The notes below the pieces were generated by a model. That model was given only the letters and a program-made list of their open reading frames with translations. It was not told the DNA's origin and made no database searches. From Cardinium endosymbiont cEper1 of Encarsia pergandiella (GTDB lineage Bacteria > Bacteroidota > Bacteroidia > Cytophagales > Amoebophilaceae), in the NCBI RefSeq assembly GCF_000304455.1, contig NC_018605.1, forward strand, positions 62,035 through 126,034: DNA of 64,000 bases, written 5' to 3'. The position numbers and the translations under genes are program-made. Each line of letters starts with the position of its first letter. Position 1 is the first letter of the stretch. Of the stretch, positions 18,142 to 27,585 are shown in pieces.

Positions 18142-18501
18142 ATGTTTTTTAAAATTGTAAAAATAGTAAGTAAGCTATTTGGAATGGCTTGTATGGTGGA
18201 ATTAGTAAGAGAAAAATTGGCCCTATTAATCTATACATTCCAGGATATCCTGAAAAAAAAGGCCAAGAAAGTAGGCTGGATCTTGTTGATTTTTTCCACA
18301 GCTTTTGTCTTATTTGGTTTAGGATTGCGTTTTTTATTACTTGGACTAGCCTGCTGGTTGAATCAAATCTTCGCGAGTAACTATCTTGGTTTCTTCATGG
18401 TGGCATTTTTTTGCTTTTTAATGGTGCTAGCTGTCTTGCTTATGTTGCGCAGCCATATTAATGACCAATCAGCTGATCAGGAAAAAATTACGGATCGGTA
18501 A
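18142..18501 (+). CDS. Small two-helix membrane protein, holin-superfamily-like
   Basis: Not confidently recognised. It has 119 residues: an amphipathic N-terminus (about 1-40, Lys-rich), two transmembrane helices (about 45-73 and 80-103) and a short acidic/polar tail. The layout resembles the small phage-holin-superfamily III (YqjE-like) membrane proteins that are common in Bacteroidota between unrelated genes. It sits 70 bp after the rhomboid-like gene on the same strand and may be co-transcribed. No function is assigned. Confidence 0.6.
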   Translation: MFFKIVKIVSKLFGMACMVELVREKLALLIYTFQDILKKKAKKVGWILLIFSTAFVLFGLGLRFLLLGLACWLNQIFASNYLGFFMVAFFCFLMVLAVLLMLRSHINDQSADQEKITDR

Positions 18502-18535
18502 TGGATAGGCTATAGGTCTTATTTTGGTTTAATAA

Positions 18536-19743
18536 TGGCCTATTGATTTTAATCGGGTCCGTATCGCTCCATTTATGTCGCATTTTTCTGTGATAGAAAC
18601 GATAGGCTATGCATATGGAAAGTATCTCAGGATTGTTGCCGCTTTATTGTGTATTTTTGTTTGTATTCATATGATTTGCCGTCAGATCAGTATGATCTGC
18701 TTTATCATGGACATATGTATAGCATCAATAGACCCTAGGAAGACTGCTATCTGGGTAGCTTTCATGGTTATGGTTTATTTTGCTTTGGGGGGTGTTCGTT
18801 CTGTTACGAATACCGATGTGCTGCAAGGTATAACCTGTATCGCTATTATTTTTTTTATTGTTAAGCTTATGTTTTTAAAAACAGATCAATCTATTCTAGA
18901 AATAGTATCCTGTTTGTATAAAAAAAGTTTACATTGAATATTCTATTCCATTCTGCTATTAAGCGGTGGGAATTTTTGCTGTACCTTCCAGCTTGTGCTT
19001 TTTGGACTTATGAACCTGTATTTATTCAGAGAATGTATATGTGTTCTGGTCCTTTTCAAGTCAAAAAAGTTTTTTTATACAGTAGTTTAATTGGTTTTTT
19101 TATAGTACTTTTTTTGTCCTTGATTGGATTATGCGTTTTTGTAGCAAATCCAAACTTACCGGTAACAGAAGTTTGGCAGTATATAGTAACTAGTATGCCA
19201 TCTTATTTATCTGGATTAGTTGTCATTGGTGTATTAGGTATGGCTATGTCTACAGCTGATTCTTATTTACATCTTTGTGCTGTAGTAGTTGGGCATGATT
19301 TGATGGAAAGTATGCCAAAGACAAAGCCTATTTCTGATAGGCTTAAGATTAGGGTGGCTAAATCTACGATAATAATGGTCAGTCTATTGGTTATGGTATT
19401 AACTGAGTATAGTAATCATATGTGTATCTGTTTTGGTTATTTTTGGGATAAAATGTATGGCCATATTCTGCTTTTTTGTCAGTTCTCAGTATGCCCCCTT
19501 TTTCTCTTAGCGGTTTTTGGTTTTCGTGGTAGTTCCCATACTGCTTTTGTAGGTATAGTTATATTTTTATTGTTTTATTTGATGGGGGTAAACTTGGGCT
19601 TTGTGGCAAGAACGGTTATTGTGCTAACGAGTTCAATAGCTAGTGTCTTAAGAGGGTGGGTTGGGCTAAATGCGCAACAGAAACGACTGGTAGCGCTTAC
19701 TGGCCTATTTAGGAAGTTTAAAAAAAAGGTTCATATAGAATAG
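18536..19743 (+). pseudogene. Sodium:solute symporter (SSS family), 5'-truncated and frameshifted
   Basis: Two consecutive frames encode pieces of one sodium/solute symporter. Part 1 (open from 18536 to 18937, first ATG 18575) carries the third-to-fifth helix region including ALGGVRSVTNTDVLQG, a strong SSS signature. Part 2 (18934-19743, only a TTG at the junction) continues with AFWTYEPVFIQRMYMC and the LGMAMSTADSYLH motif. The frames differ by one base at about 18920-18937, beside a run of seven A. About 100 N-terminal residues are missing because an in-frame stop precedes 18536. A functional transporter is unlikely. Confidence 0.8.
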
Positions 19744-20055
19744 TCTGTACCTATAATCGACTAAAAAGTTAGAACAAAATTTTTATCATGAAATATGATT
19801 TTTAGCATAGTTGATCAAATGAAAGATCCATACAAAATCAATTATAAACAATAGACAAGACAGGATCTATGTAAAAAAATGAAATAGAACCAGATTTTAT
19901 TGCTATATAGTAATTAATATATAGATATAGTTTAGTAGATTTGTGTCTATTAAATGTTATCATCTAACAAAATAGATAAACATTAGCACAATGAACGATT
20001 GGTGTAATATACCTTTAATGCCATTCCTATCGTTTTATACCATTGGCCATTTACT
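19744..20055. other. AT-rich spacer, nothing recognised
   Basis: 312 bp between the broken symporter and bamD. A TAGATTTG sequence at 19936-19943 looks like a -7 box but has no -33 partner at the right distance. No ORF, RNA gene or strong hairpin is seen. Confidence 0.4.
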
Positions 20056-20772
20056 ATGAAAAATTATATGACGTATCTACCTTTTAGGTATAAATTTAGT
20101 GGTCTGTTTCTATTGATTTTTACTTATTTAGGAAATAATTTTTACTTGTTTGCTACTGATCAAGCGCATAAACCCCAATCTTTAATTGAGCAAAAAAAAG
20201 AAGCAATAGTTCGGCTTTATGAACGGAAGCGTTATGCTAAAGCCAATGCGCAGATCGAATTGCTTTTACCTATGTTAAAAAGTAGAAGAGACCGTGCAAA
20301 ATTTGAATGGTATCAAGCTTATGGTAATTTTTATACAAAGAAATATTTGATTGGTTCCAATCAGTTTCATTTGTTTGTAAAGCAGTATCCTACTTTGCCA
20401 CAGGTAGAAGAAGCGCTTTTTATGAAAGGATATAGCTTGGCTTGTGAAGATGTAGACATACGTCTGGACCAAACTGTTACTTATGATGCGATAGCTTCAT
20501 TGGAGCAATATTTAGCGGTTTATCCAACTGGCCTCTATCGAAGCAAAGCTTTGGATGTATTGCAAACTTTGCATGCCCGTCTTATGAAAAAGAGTTTCCA
20601 AGCTGCTGCGCTATATGTTCAGTTGGGCTACTATAATGCAGCTATTGTAGCGCTTAAAAACTTTCAAAAGGTCTATTCAGATGCTTCTTGTAAAGAGCAA
20701 GTAGTTCGGCTCCTAATAAAGTGTTATAAACAATTAGGTATGCAACAACCATGTAACCCAGAAAAAAAGTAA
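20056..20772 (+). CDS. bamD: Outer-membrane assembly factor BamD
   Basis: TPR-fold partner of BamA in outer-membrane protein assembly. The family pattern is clear: AIVRLYERKRYAKANAQIELLLP, YLIGSNQFHLFVKQYPTLPQVEEALFMKGYSL, TYDAIASLEQYLAVYPTGLYRSKALD and the last TPR NAAIVALKNFQKVYSD. The N-terminus has a signal-like hydrophobic stretch (about 12-33) but no cysteine there, so the usual lipid anchor is missing. Order bamD-rpoZ is the normal Bacteroidota arrangement. Length 238 is on the short side of the family. Confidence 0.88.
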   Translation: MKNYMTYLPFRYKFSGLFLLIFTYLGNNFYLFATDQAHKPQSLIEQKKEAIVRLYERKRYAKANAQIELLLPMLKSRRDRAKFEWYQAYGNFYTKKYLIGSNQFHLFVKQYPTLPQVEEALFMKGYSLACEDVDIRLDQTVTYDAIASLEQYLAVYPTGLYRSKALDVLQTLHARLMKKSFQAAALYVQLGYYNAAIVALKNFQKVYSDASCKEQVVRLLIKCYKQLGMQQPCNPEKK

Positions 20773-20891
20773 CCAATTAGAGCTAGTTATCCTTTTGTGC
20801 AGGCGCCTATCTGAATGATTAAAAAAGATAATGCAGCAAGTAGCATTTTAATGAATAAAGAACTTGTTTTTAACCAATCATATTTACCACT

Positions 20892-21197
20892 ATGAGCTTA
20901 AATAAAAAAGTATATGTAACCCCTAAGGACATCCATAAGTTAATTGCCCCTACTGGCAATATTTATGAAAGTACTGTTATCATTACCAAGCGTGCCAAAC
21001 AGATTGCTATGAATAGGAAGAGTGAATTAGATCTTAAATTAGAAGAGTTTATGTCTATTTCAGAGGAAAAAGATAGCATAGATGCCCAGCGACAATATGA
21101 GATTACCCAGCATTATGAAAAGCTTCCTAAGCCTGTGATAGAGGCCACTTCAGAATTTTTAGAAGGTGATATTGCTTTTCACTATATTCATGTATAA
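20892..21197 (+). CDS. rpoZ: RNA polymerase omega subunit (Bacteroidota type)
   Basis: 101-residue protein with the RpoZ/Rpb6 pattern: DIHKLIAPTGNIYESTVIITKRAKQIA followed by an acidic linker and a C-terminal helix (EKLPKPVIEATSEFLEGDI). It acts in RNA polymerase assembly. Position just after bamD (119 bp) supports the call, as these genes are neighbours in many Bacteroidota. Confidence 0.88.
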   Translation: MSLNKKVYVTPKDIHKLIAPTGNIYESTVIITKRAKQIAMNRKSELDLKLEEFMSISEEKDSIDAQRQYEITQHYEKLPKPVIEATSEFLEGDIAFHYIHV

Positions 21198-21223
21198 CTA
21201 GCGTACCATTTTGGTCACGTTTT

Positions 21224-22018
21224 ATGGCCCATATTGACCCAATCAATGATAGCGGGTGGTTTATGGCCCGATTATATACTAAAAAGTGTCTACACTCCAC
21301 TTTTGTCCATATTCTCTTGGCTATATTCTATTTGTTTGCTGGGTGTCGCATGGAACAACAATTCAGTGTGCAATCCCTTGATTCATCCAATTTATTTCCT
21401 ACTTTTCCTCCTTACTTTTCTATACAGGCTGTTTTGCATTTTATCCATCTACACCATTCCTTTCGTGGACGTATGGTTTGCTGTGTAGCCTATGATCGAG
21501 AAATTTATTTTATTGTAAAGGGTCCCTTGGGCATAGATATTATGCGTGGCCTTATCAATAAAAAAGGTGTGATTGTTGTAGATCGCTTGCGTCATCTAGT
21601 CTACCAATGGGATTATAACAACCAGTCTGATCATTTCTATTGTAATTATTCATTTATTCAGTCATTGCTTTTGGGTACACTTGGTCGATCTATTGATGAC
21701 AATATATCTATACCAAACCTATTGCCTGCTCCTTTAGCCTATATTTACGATGAATGTACCAATAGGGTTATAGGCACTGAATTAATTGATAGACAAGAGA
21801 AGTATTGGTTCAAAGTTTTATACCAACATAAAATAATTGAGAATAGGACTTTTTTTTCTGGGATTAAAATATTTTTTTCATTAAAAAATAGGCAACAGCC
21901 TAATAAAGATAGGGTAACTTTACGCAAACTGCATTTTAAACGGCTTAAAAAACCTAGTATTCGTTTAAAGATACCTCGTAATTATCGTAAAATAGTAGTC
22001 TGTCCGCAGAGCTGGTAA
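21224..22018 (+). CDS. DUF4292-family lipoprotein (LolB-like fold)
   Basis: Putative outer-membrane lipoprotein. The N-terminus has a hydrophobic segment ending in the lipobox LFAGC (about residue 41). The core follows the DUF4292 pattern: SFRGRMVCCVAYDREIYFIVKGPLGIDIMRGLINKKGVIVVDRLRHLVYQWD, then SFIQSLLLGTL. The family is LolB-like (half-barrel fold) and is thought to handle lipoproteins or lipids. The C-terminus is very basic (VTLRKLHFKRLKKPSIRLKIPRNYRK). Start at 21224 or, more likely given signal-peptide length, 21263. It lies 27 bp after rpoZ. Confidence 0.72.
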   Translation: MAHIDPINDSGWFMARLYTKKCLHSTFVHILLAIFYLFAGCRMEQQFSVQSLDSSNLFPTFPPYFSIQAVLHFIHLHHSFRGRMVCCVAYDREIYFIVKGPLGIDIMRGLINKKGVIVVDRLRHLVYQWDYNNQSDHFYCNYSFIQSLLLGTLGRSIDDNISIPNLLPAPLAYIYDECTNRVIGTELIDRQEKYWFKVLYQHKIIENRTFFSGIKIFFSLKNRQQPNKDRVTLRKLHFKRLKKPSIRLKIPRNYRKIVVCPQSW

Positions 22019-22347
22019 ATGTTCATTTCTTTCTTTTTAAGTGCGTAAATATTTTTTAAGTCACTTACTGCTGTATCGACTAATCTAACACAATAAAATA
22101 GGCTTAAAAGTAATTTGAATATATTTTAATATGATGATTTTCAGTGTAAAAAATTTTATAATTCTTTGTATACGTTAGGCATGCCTATACGTTATGTTAA
22201 AAAAACATTAGATTTGCTTATGGGGTAGAGAAAATATGGTCTAAACATGCTGATGCTATTTAGTCAAAATATCATTTATACCAAAAATTTCCTTTATTTT
22301 TTAGTACCCAATAACAGGTCCCCCATAAAATTTAAAAAATCCGTTTT
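22019..22347. other. AT-rich spacer before accA, nothing recognised
   Basis: 329 bp without a convincing ORF, RNA gene, hairpin or consensus Bacteroidota promoter. It presumably carries the accA promoter. Confidence 0.4.
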
Positions 22348-23295
22348 ATGCTATTAGATTTCGAAAAACCAATTGTTAAACTTGAAGAAAAGCTTGTCAA
22401 GATGCAAGAAGCAGCTAAAGCGCAAAATGCACCAGCGCTTATGGCCTCAATTGCTAAATTGGCCAATGATATCAAGGCATTACAAAAGAAAACTTTTCAA
22501 AATCTCACCAGATGGCAACGGGTTCAGTTGGCCCGTCATCCAGATAGACCTTATACACTTGATTACATCCAGCAGATTACAGAAAAATTTTTTGAACTAC
22601 ATGGAGATCGTTTTGTAGGAGATGATAAGGCAATCGTTGGTGGCTTTGGTACGATAAATGGGCAAACCATGATGTTCATTGGCCACCAAAAGGGAAGAAC
22701 TACTAAGGAGCGACAATCCCGTAATTTTGGCATGGCCAATCCAGAAGGATACCGCAAAGCACTGCGTTTGATGCGTTTGGCAGAAAAATTTAAGAAACCT
22801 ATTATTACCTTTATAGATACACCAGGTGCCTATCCCGGAGTGGAAGCAGAAGAACGTGGGCAAGCAGAAGCGATTGCTAGCAATATTCAAGCTATGTTTG
22901 GGTTACGTGTGCCTATTATATCGATTGTCATTGGGGAAGGTGCATCAGGTGGTGCCTTAGGCATTGCAATAGGTGACTATGTACTTATGTTAGAACATGC
23001 CTGGTATTCTGTGATTACACCTGAATCTTGTTCCTCTATTCTTTGGAAAAGTTGGGATTATAAAGAACAAGCTGCAGAAATGTTACAAGTAACGGCCAAC
23101 GATATGTCTAATTTTCGTTTGATAGATGGACTGATTAAAGAACCAATAGGAGGCGCCCATAGAGATTTACCAACTGCAGCAGCGCTGATTAAAGAAAGTA
23201 TTCTAGATCATTTAGAAAAACTGTCCAGTAAGTCTATTGAAAAATTAGTTCAAGAACGAACGGAGAAGTTTTGTGGAATGGGAAGAATAGGCTGA
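22348..23295 (+). CDS. accA: Acetyl-CoA carboxylase carboxyltransferase, alpha subunit
   Basis: Transfers CO2 from carboxybiotin to acetyl-CoA to start fatty-acid synthesis. The whole AccA pattern is present: LDFEKPIVKLEEKL, HPDRPYTLDYI, FFELHGDRFVGDDKAIVGG, GHQKGR, FIDTPGAYPGVEAEERGQ, VIGEGASGGALGIAIGD and SVITPESCSSILWK. Length 315 is normal. It is followed 53 bp later by birA, the ligase that charges the biotin carrier, so the pair forms a logical unit. Confidence 0.98.
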   Translation: MLLDFEKPIVKLEEKLVKMQEAAKAQNAPALMASIAKLANDIKALQKKTFQNLTRWQRVQLARHPDRPYTLDYIQQITEKFFELHGDRFVGDDKAIVGGFGTINGQTMMFIGHQKGRTTKERQSRNFGMANPEGYRKALRLMRLAEKFKKPIITFIDTPGAYPGVEAEERGQAEAIASNIQAMFGLRVPIISIVIGEGASGGALGIAIGDYVLMLEHAWYSVITPESCSSILWKSWDYKEQAAEMLQVTANDMSNFRLIDGLIKEPIGGAHRDLPTAAALIKESILDHLEKLSSKSIEKLVQERTEKFCGMGRIG

Positions 23296-23348
23296 GCAAC
23301 CCTCTTAAATCTTGCTTTCTAGAAGCTAGAAGTTGTATATAAAAAGTA

Positions 23349-24146
23349 ATGGATATAAATCATATTTCCATGAATGATCTATTTAACCCATTGAGTAGTG
23401 CTATTCAGACTGATGCTCTATTTGATAGGGCATCATTTTATTACGAAAGTTGTGCTTCTACCAACGACCTCGCCCAAACATATCTACTACATGCAGCAGA
23501 AGGAACCGTTTTTATTGCAGATTATCAATATCAAGGCAGAGGACAACGTGGCAGTAAATGGACTTCAGAATCAGGTAAAAATATTCTTTTTTCTTTTATT
23601 ATATATCCGGAATGGTTAACAATAGACGGGGTATTTGCCTTGAATGTTATTACTAGTTTAGCAATTTATGATGCACTAGTAGACCACTTGCCAAAGGGGA
23701 TGGCTATAAAATGGCCCAATGATCTCTATTACTTAGATAAAAAATTAGGTGGTATATTAATTGAAACCAATATAGGAGATGGTCATAAAATAAAGGCAGC
23801 GGTCATTGGTATTGGATTAAACGTTAACCAACTGCATTTTGAGTCTGCTAACTTCACGTCCTTGGCTATACATAAAGGAAACAGCTTTGATAGAGCGCTA
23901 TTGTTAACCCATATTATGGATGCTTTTGGTAGTTATTATGCTCATTTACAAAATGGAATAAATAATTTACTTTGGGAAAAGTATGTCAACAGACTCTACC
24001 GTAAAACAGGATTTCATATCTTTGCAACCAGAAATGGATGGATAGAAAGGTGTATATTATCTGTCAATAGGGCAGGGGAGTTGGTTGTAGCAGGACGCGA
24101 CGGTACCCAATATTGTTATAAACCTAAAGAAATAGCTTTTATTTAG
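23349..24146 (+). CDS. birA: Biotin-[acetyl-CoA-carboxylase] ligase
   Basis: Attaches biotin to the AccB carrier. Motifs: the ATP/biotin loop GRGQRGSKWTSESGKNILFSF, KWPNDLYYLDKKLGGILIE and GIGLNVNQ. The C-terminal small domain is present. The N-terminal DNA-binding domain of E. coli BirA is absent, as in other Bacteroidota monofunctional ligases. Length 265 from ATG 23349; starts at 23379 are possible. It lies downstream of accA. Confidence 0.95.
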   Translation: MDINHISMNDLFNPLSSAIQTDALFDRASFYYESCASTNDLAQTYLLHAAEGTVFIADYQYQGRGQRGSKWTSESGKNILFSFIIYPEWLTIDGVFALNVITSLAIYDALVDHLPKGMAIKWPNDLYYLDKKLGGILIETNIGDGHKIKAAVIGIGLNVNQLHFESANFTSLAIHKGNSFDRALLLTHIMDAFGSYYAHLQNGINNLLWEKYVNRLYRKTGFHIFATRNGWIERCILSVNRAGELVVAGRDGTQYCYKPKEIAFI

Positions 24147-24203
24147 CTTCTATAGCTTGTAGAAGCTGTATCTTCCAACTTTAGTCCGCAATATATAAAT
24201 AAT

Positions 24204-24884
24204 ATGCATAAACTGCAAAATGACCTTTCTGAGGCTATTTTTATGGTTCATAAGCCTTTGGGGTGGACTTCCTTTGATGTTGTAAAAAAAATTCGTTGTG
24301 CATTAAAAATAAAAAAAATAGGTCATGCGGGTACCTTAGATCCCCTAGCTACAGGGTTACTTTTGTTATGTAGTGGCAGGCAAACTAAAACAATTAGCAC
24401 CCTTCAAGGGCTAGATAAGGTTTATACTGGTCAAATGGTGCTTGGTAAGACGACACCATCTATGGATTTAGAAACACCCTTTAATAGCTTGTCTAGTTAT
24501 GATCATATCACTGAAGAGATGGTACACGCTGCTGCTGCTACTTTTGTTGGGGCCATAACACAAATACCTCCTATCTATTCAGCGATTAAAATAGGTGGCA
24601 AAAGAGCCTATAAAATGGCTAGACAAGGAGAAGCAGCGCTCTTGCTCCCCCGTTCTATTACCATCCATGCTTTCTTGTTGACAGCCTTTAATCTACCATT
24701 TGTCGATTTCAAATTGGTTTGCAGTAAAGGGACCTATGTACGAAGCCTTATCCATGATTTGGGACAAAAATTAGGCGTTGGAGCTTATCTCCATGCGTTA
24801 TGCCGAACCCAAATAGGCAACTATTGCTTAGAGCAAGCCTATAGCCTAGAAGAATTGTTACAACCCGACTCTCTTTCTGTTTAG
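24204..24884 (+). CDS. truB: tRNA pseudouridine-55 synthase
   Basis: Makes pseudouridine at tRNA position 55. Motif KPLGWTSFDVVKKIR, catalytic-aspartate block IGHAGTLDPLATGLLLLC, KVYTGQMVLG, IPPIYSAIKIGGKRAYKMAR and CSKGTYVRSLIHDLG are all present. Length 226 matches short Bacteroidota TruB without a PUA domain. The likely start is ATG 24204 (MHKLQND). It is 57 bp after birA. Confidence 0.97.
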   Translation: MHKLQNDLSEAIFMVHKPLGWTSFDVVKKIRCALKIKKIGHAGTLDPLATGLLLLCSGRQTKTISTLQGLDKVYTGQMVLGKTTPSMDLETPFNSLSSYDHITEEMVHAAAATFVGAITQIPPIYSAIKIGGKRAYKMARQGEAALLLPRSITIHAFLLTAFNLPFVDFKLVCSKGTYVRSLIHDLGQKLGVGAYLHALCRTQIGNYCLEQAYSLEELLQPDSLSV

Positions 24885-24995
24885 CGCATAGGACTTATAT
24901 AAAACAATAGAGCGCCAAGATAATAGGTTTTGTTGCGGCTTATGCAGGAAGCCATTGGCTTAGCAGAATGCTCGAATAGATAACTGTTTTTTAGG

Positions 24996-26188
24996 TTGTA
25001 GTAGTTGAGATTTAATCTGACAGTCAGTAAAAATTTAGAATGTATTCATGTCAGTTAAGTTTAGGTTGTCAGGTATTCTTTTAAGATACGCGATTTGATT
25101 ATTTTTTTCAAGTACTAATTTTTTACTATCCTGCCAAGTTTGCATCGGAGTTTTTCCGTAACAATATTTTCCAGAATGAGGTCGCTCATGATTGTAGTGA
25201 TGCAACCAGTAATCTAAATCTTCTTGCAAATCATCTAGATTGCTATAGATTTTTTTACGCATGGCTGTATCAAAAAATTCCTGTTTCATAGTTTTATTAA
25301 AACGCTCACAAAATCCATTGGTTTGCGGTGAATAGGCTTTAGTAACCGTATGCTCTATACCTTCAATGCTTAAAAATAACTCAAAAGCATGATGCTCTAT
25401 TTTGCCTTTATACTCAGTGCCACGATCTGTTAGAATGCGCAAGAGGGGTATGCTTTGTTCTTGATACCAAGGCAGTACTCTATCATTTAACATATCAGCA
25501 GCTGTCAAAGCTGTTTTATCAGTATAGAGTTTTGCATTAGCTACTCGAGAATAGCTATCTATAAATACCTGGGTATAAACCTTACCTATCCCTTTAAAGT
25601 TACCAACATAATAAGTATCTTGACAGCCTAAATAACCAGGGTGTTCTGTATCTATTTCTCCAAATGCTTCTTGTTCATTCTTACGTTTTTCTAATGCGGC
25701 TAGCTGGGATTCAGTTAAAACAAGACCATCTTGAGCCATTTTGGCTTCTAATGCTTTAAGACGTTTTTTTATATTATTTAAATCATTACGTAACCAGATA
25801 GACCTGACACCGCCTGGAGAGACCAGTATACCTTGCTGATTTAACTCATTGGATACCCTAAGTTGACCATAGGCTGGATAATCTATCGCCATATCTACTA
25901 CTGCTTTTTCTATACTAGGATCTACTCTATTAGCCATGATCGGCTTCCTGCGGCTTATCTCATGTAACGCCTCTTGACCGCCTGTTTCATACAAGGATTT
26001 AAAGCGGTAATAGCTATCTCTACTATAACCCATGCTTTTACACGCTGATGAGATATTACCCAACGTTTTGGCTAGATCTAATAAACCTAGTTTAGGTTTA
26101 ATTATTTTTTGATGTAACTTCATAATAATAGTCGATATTTATATCATCACAATTTAACAATTGTCAGAGTATATCTCAACTACTACAA
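24996..26188 (-). mobile_element. Intact IS481-family insertion sequence
   Basis: A 1.19-kb element with 27-bp imperfect terminal inverted repeats (TTGTAGTAGTTGAGAT... at 24996-25022 and its complement at 26162-26188, two mismatches) surrounding a single full-length transposase gene. No clear target-site duplication is seen at the flanks. On the right it butts directly against an IS256-family remnant, so it either inserted into that element or was brought next to it by rearrangement. Confidence 0.85.
25035..26123 (-). CDS. IS481-family DDE transposase
   Basis: Single 362-residue ORF. N-terminal helix-turn-helix ([21 protein letters not shown]; 15-35) and a second one ([19 protein letters not shown]), then the integrase catalytic core with D169 (GCQDTYYVG), D233 (LTDRGTEY) and E273 (FCERFNKTM) at expected spacing, followed by the usual YNHERPH motif. 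All catalytic residues and the frame are intact, so it is plausibly active. Confidence 0.93.
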   Translation of the reverse strand: MKLHQKIIKPKLGLLDLAKTLGNISSACKSMGYSRDSYYRFKSLYETGGQEALHEISRRKPIMANRVDPSIEKAVVDMAIDYPAYGQLRVSNELNQQGILVSPGGVRSIWLRNDLNNIKKRLKALEAKMAQDGLVLTESQLAALEKRKNEQEAFGEIDTEHPGYLGCQDTYYVGNFKGIGKVYTQVFIDSYSRVANAKLYTDKTALTAADMLNDRVLPWYQEQSIPLLRILTDRGTEYKGKIEHHAFELFLSIEGIEHTVTKAYSPQTNGFCERFNKTMKQEFFDTAMRKKIYSNLDDLQEDLDYWLHHYNHERPHSGKYCYGKTPMQTWQDSKKLVLEKNNQIAYLKRIPDNLNLTDMNTF

Positions 26189-26691
26189 TTAATACAGTAT
26201 TTCCAAAAACCAAAATCCAGTTATGCATTGTTCATCTTATTCGTAATTCCTTACGTTATGTATCCTATAAGGATATGAAGTCCGTCGCATCGGATCTTAA
26301 ACTTATTTATCGGGCTATTTCTATTGATCAAGAGGAAGAAGAGCTTCTTATTTTTAGTGAAAAATGGGATAAAAAGTATCCAGCCATTAGTCGTTCATGG
26401 CATAAAAATTGGAGTAATATTATAACTATTTTCGACTATCCTGATGAAATACGAAAAATTATTTATACCACTAATGCGATAGAATCACTTAATAGTGTGA
26501 TTAGAAAATCGATCAATAATCGTAAATTTTTTCCTAATGACCAATCTGCATTAAAAGTGGTATATTTAGCTATACAAAAAGCATCACAAAAGTGGACTAT
26601 GGCTCTACATGATTGGAGAGCCGCTATCAATCGATTCGCTATAGAATTTGAAGGAAGAGTTTCTTAAAAAATGGCACTTACACAAAATCGT
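26189..26691 (+). pseudogene. IS256-family transposase, C-terminal remnant with right end
   Basis: The plus strand encodes the C-terminal part of a Mutator-like IS256 transposase: QLCIVHLIRNSLRYVSYKDMKSVASDLK, then IIYTTNAIESLNSVIRKSI and TMALHDWRAAINRFAIEF. The front of the gene is missing; the apparent start (26161) lies inside the terminal repeat of the neighbouring IS481 element. The right end (AAAAAATGGCACTTACACAA, 26665-26691) looks like an IS256 terminal repeat. It runs into the stop codon of ruvC. Confidence 0.88.
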
Positions 26692-27246
26692 TTACAGGCT
26701 CAGCTTACGATTCGGATGTGCGGTTATAAACTGAGACCAGCTTTTGGGCTTAGTAGTAGAAGATAGACGTTGTTGGCTATGGCATAAAGCTACTGCCAGT
26801 GCATCTGAAGCATCTAAAGAAGTAGACGGAATAGATAGATTAAGAAGATAGCCCACCATAGCAGCCACTTGTTCCTTAGACGCATTGCCGTTTCCTGTAA
26901 CCGCCTGTTTCACCTTACGTGGCGCATATTCTGTAATAGGCATTTCACAAGCTAAGGCTGCTGCAATTGCTACCCCTTGTGCCCTTCCTAACTTAAGCAT
27001 AGATTGTACATTTGATCCATAAAAAATCGATTCAATCGCTACTGTATCTGGCGTATGTTTTTGCAACAATGCTACCATATGTAAATAGATATGACGCATC
27101 CGTAACATATGTCCTTTGTACTTTTGTAATTCTAAAATACCATAGTCTATTAGTTTTATAGCGCTACCTATTGCTGATTCTTGAATAATACCAAAGCCCA
27201 TAATCACACTTCCAGGATCTAGTCCTATAATAATTCTTCCACCCAT
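26692..27246 (-). CDS. ruvC: Crossover junction endodeoxyribonuclease RuvC
   Basis: Holliday-junction resolvase. Acidic active-site residues: GLDPGSVIMGFG (D9), the VAIESIFYG glutamate block and the DASDALAVALCH pair. Length 184 is normal. The TAA stop (26692-26694) overlaps the IS256 end, so the final residues (KLSL) may be encoded by IS-derived DNA. ruvA is at 40099-40698; ruvB is not in the window. Confidence 0.95.
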   Translation of the reverse strand: MGGRIIIGLDPGSVIMGFGIIQESAIGSAIKLIDYGILELQKYKGHMLRMRHIYLHMVALLQKHTPDTVAIESIFYGSNVQSMLKLGRAQGVAIAAALACEMPITEYAPRKVKQAVTGNGNASKEQVAAMVGYLLNLSIPSTSLDASDALAVALCHSQQRLSSTTKPKSWSQFITAHPNRKLSL

Positions 27247-27585
27247 AGGTTATTTATTTCAAGTATATATAGAAAAACTTAGCTTGATAACTGCAGGCGC
27301 TCTACGATATTTTTCTAAAATTTTTATGGCAGAGCGCAAAACAACGTTTTATCTATACAAATAACAGGATTACTTCTGATGTAGCAGTCAATACTTGATT
27401 GTATAGACAGTAAAAATCATATCCTATACTTGTCGTTTAAGTTTAGTGTGTAGGATACACTTTTAATGTACGCAATTTACATTATTTATTTCTAAACCAG
27501 AACACAACCTGTTAAGGGATTCAGGGAGTAAGTCCTGTATCTACTCGATAACCCTGAAATCTACTCGATAACCCAATTTAGTCTA
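27247..27585. repeat. Spacer with a 16-bp direct repeat
   Basis: 339 bp without a gene. It contains two exact copies of ATCTACTCGATAACCC at 27539-27554 and 27559-27574 (20-bp period). A 5-bp trace resembling the IS3-element end (CTACTATAG) lies at 27583-27591. Otherwise nothing is seen. Confidence 0.5.

Noticed and set aside
27539-27574. Two 16-bp direct repeats considered as a CRISPR array
   Set aside because: Only two copies with a 4-bp gap, no spacers of 25-40 bp and no cas genes nearby.
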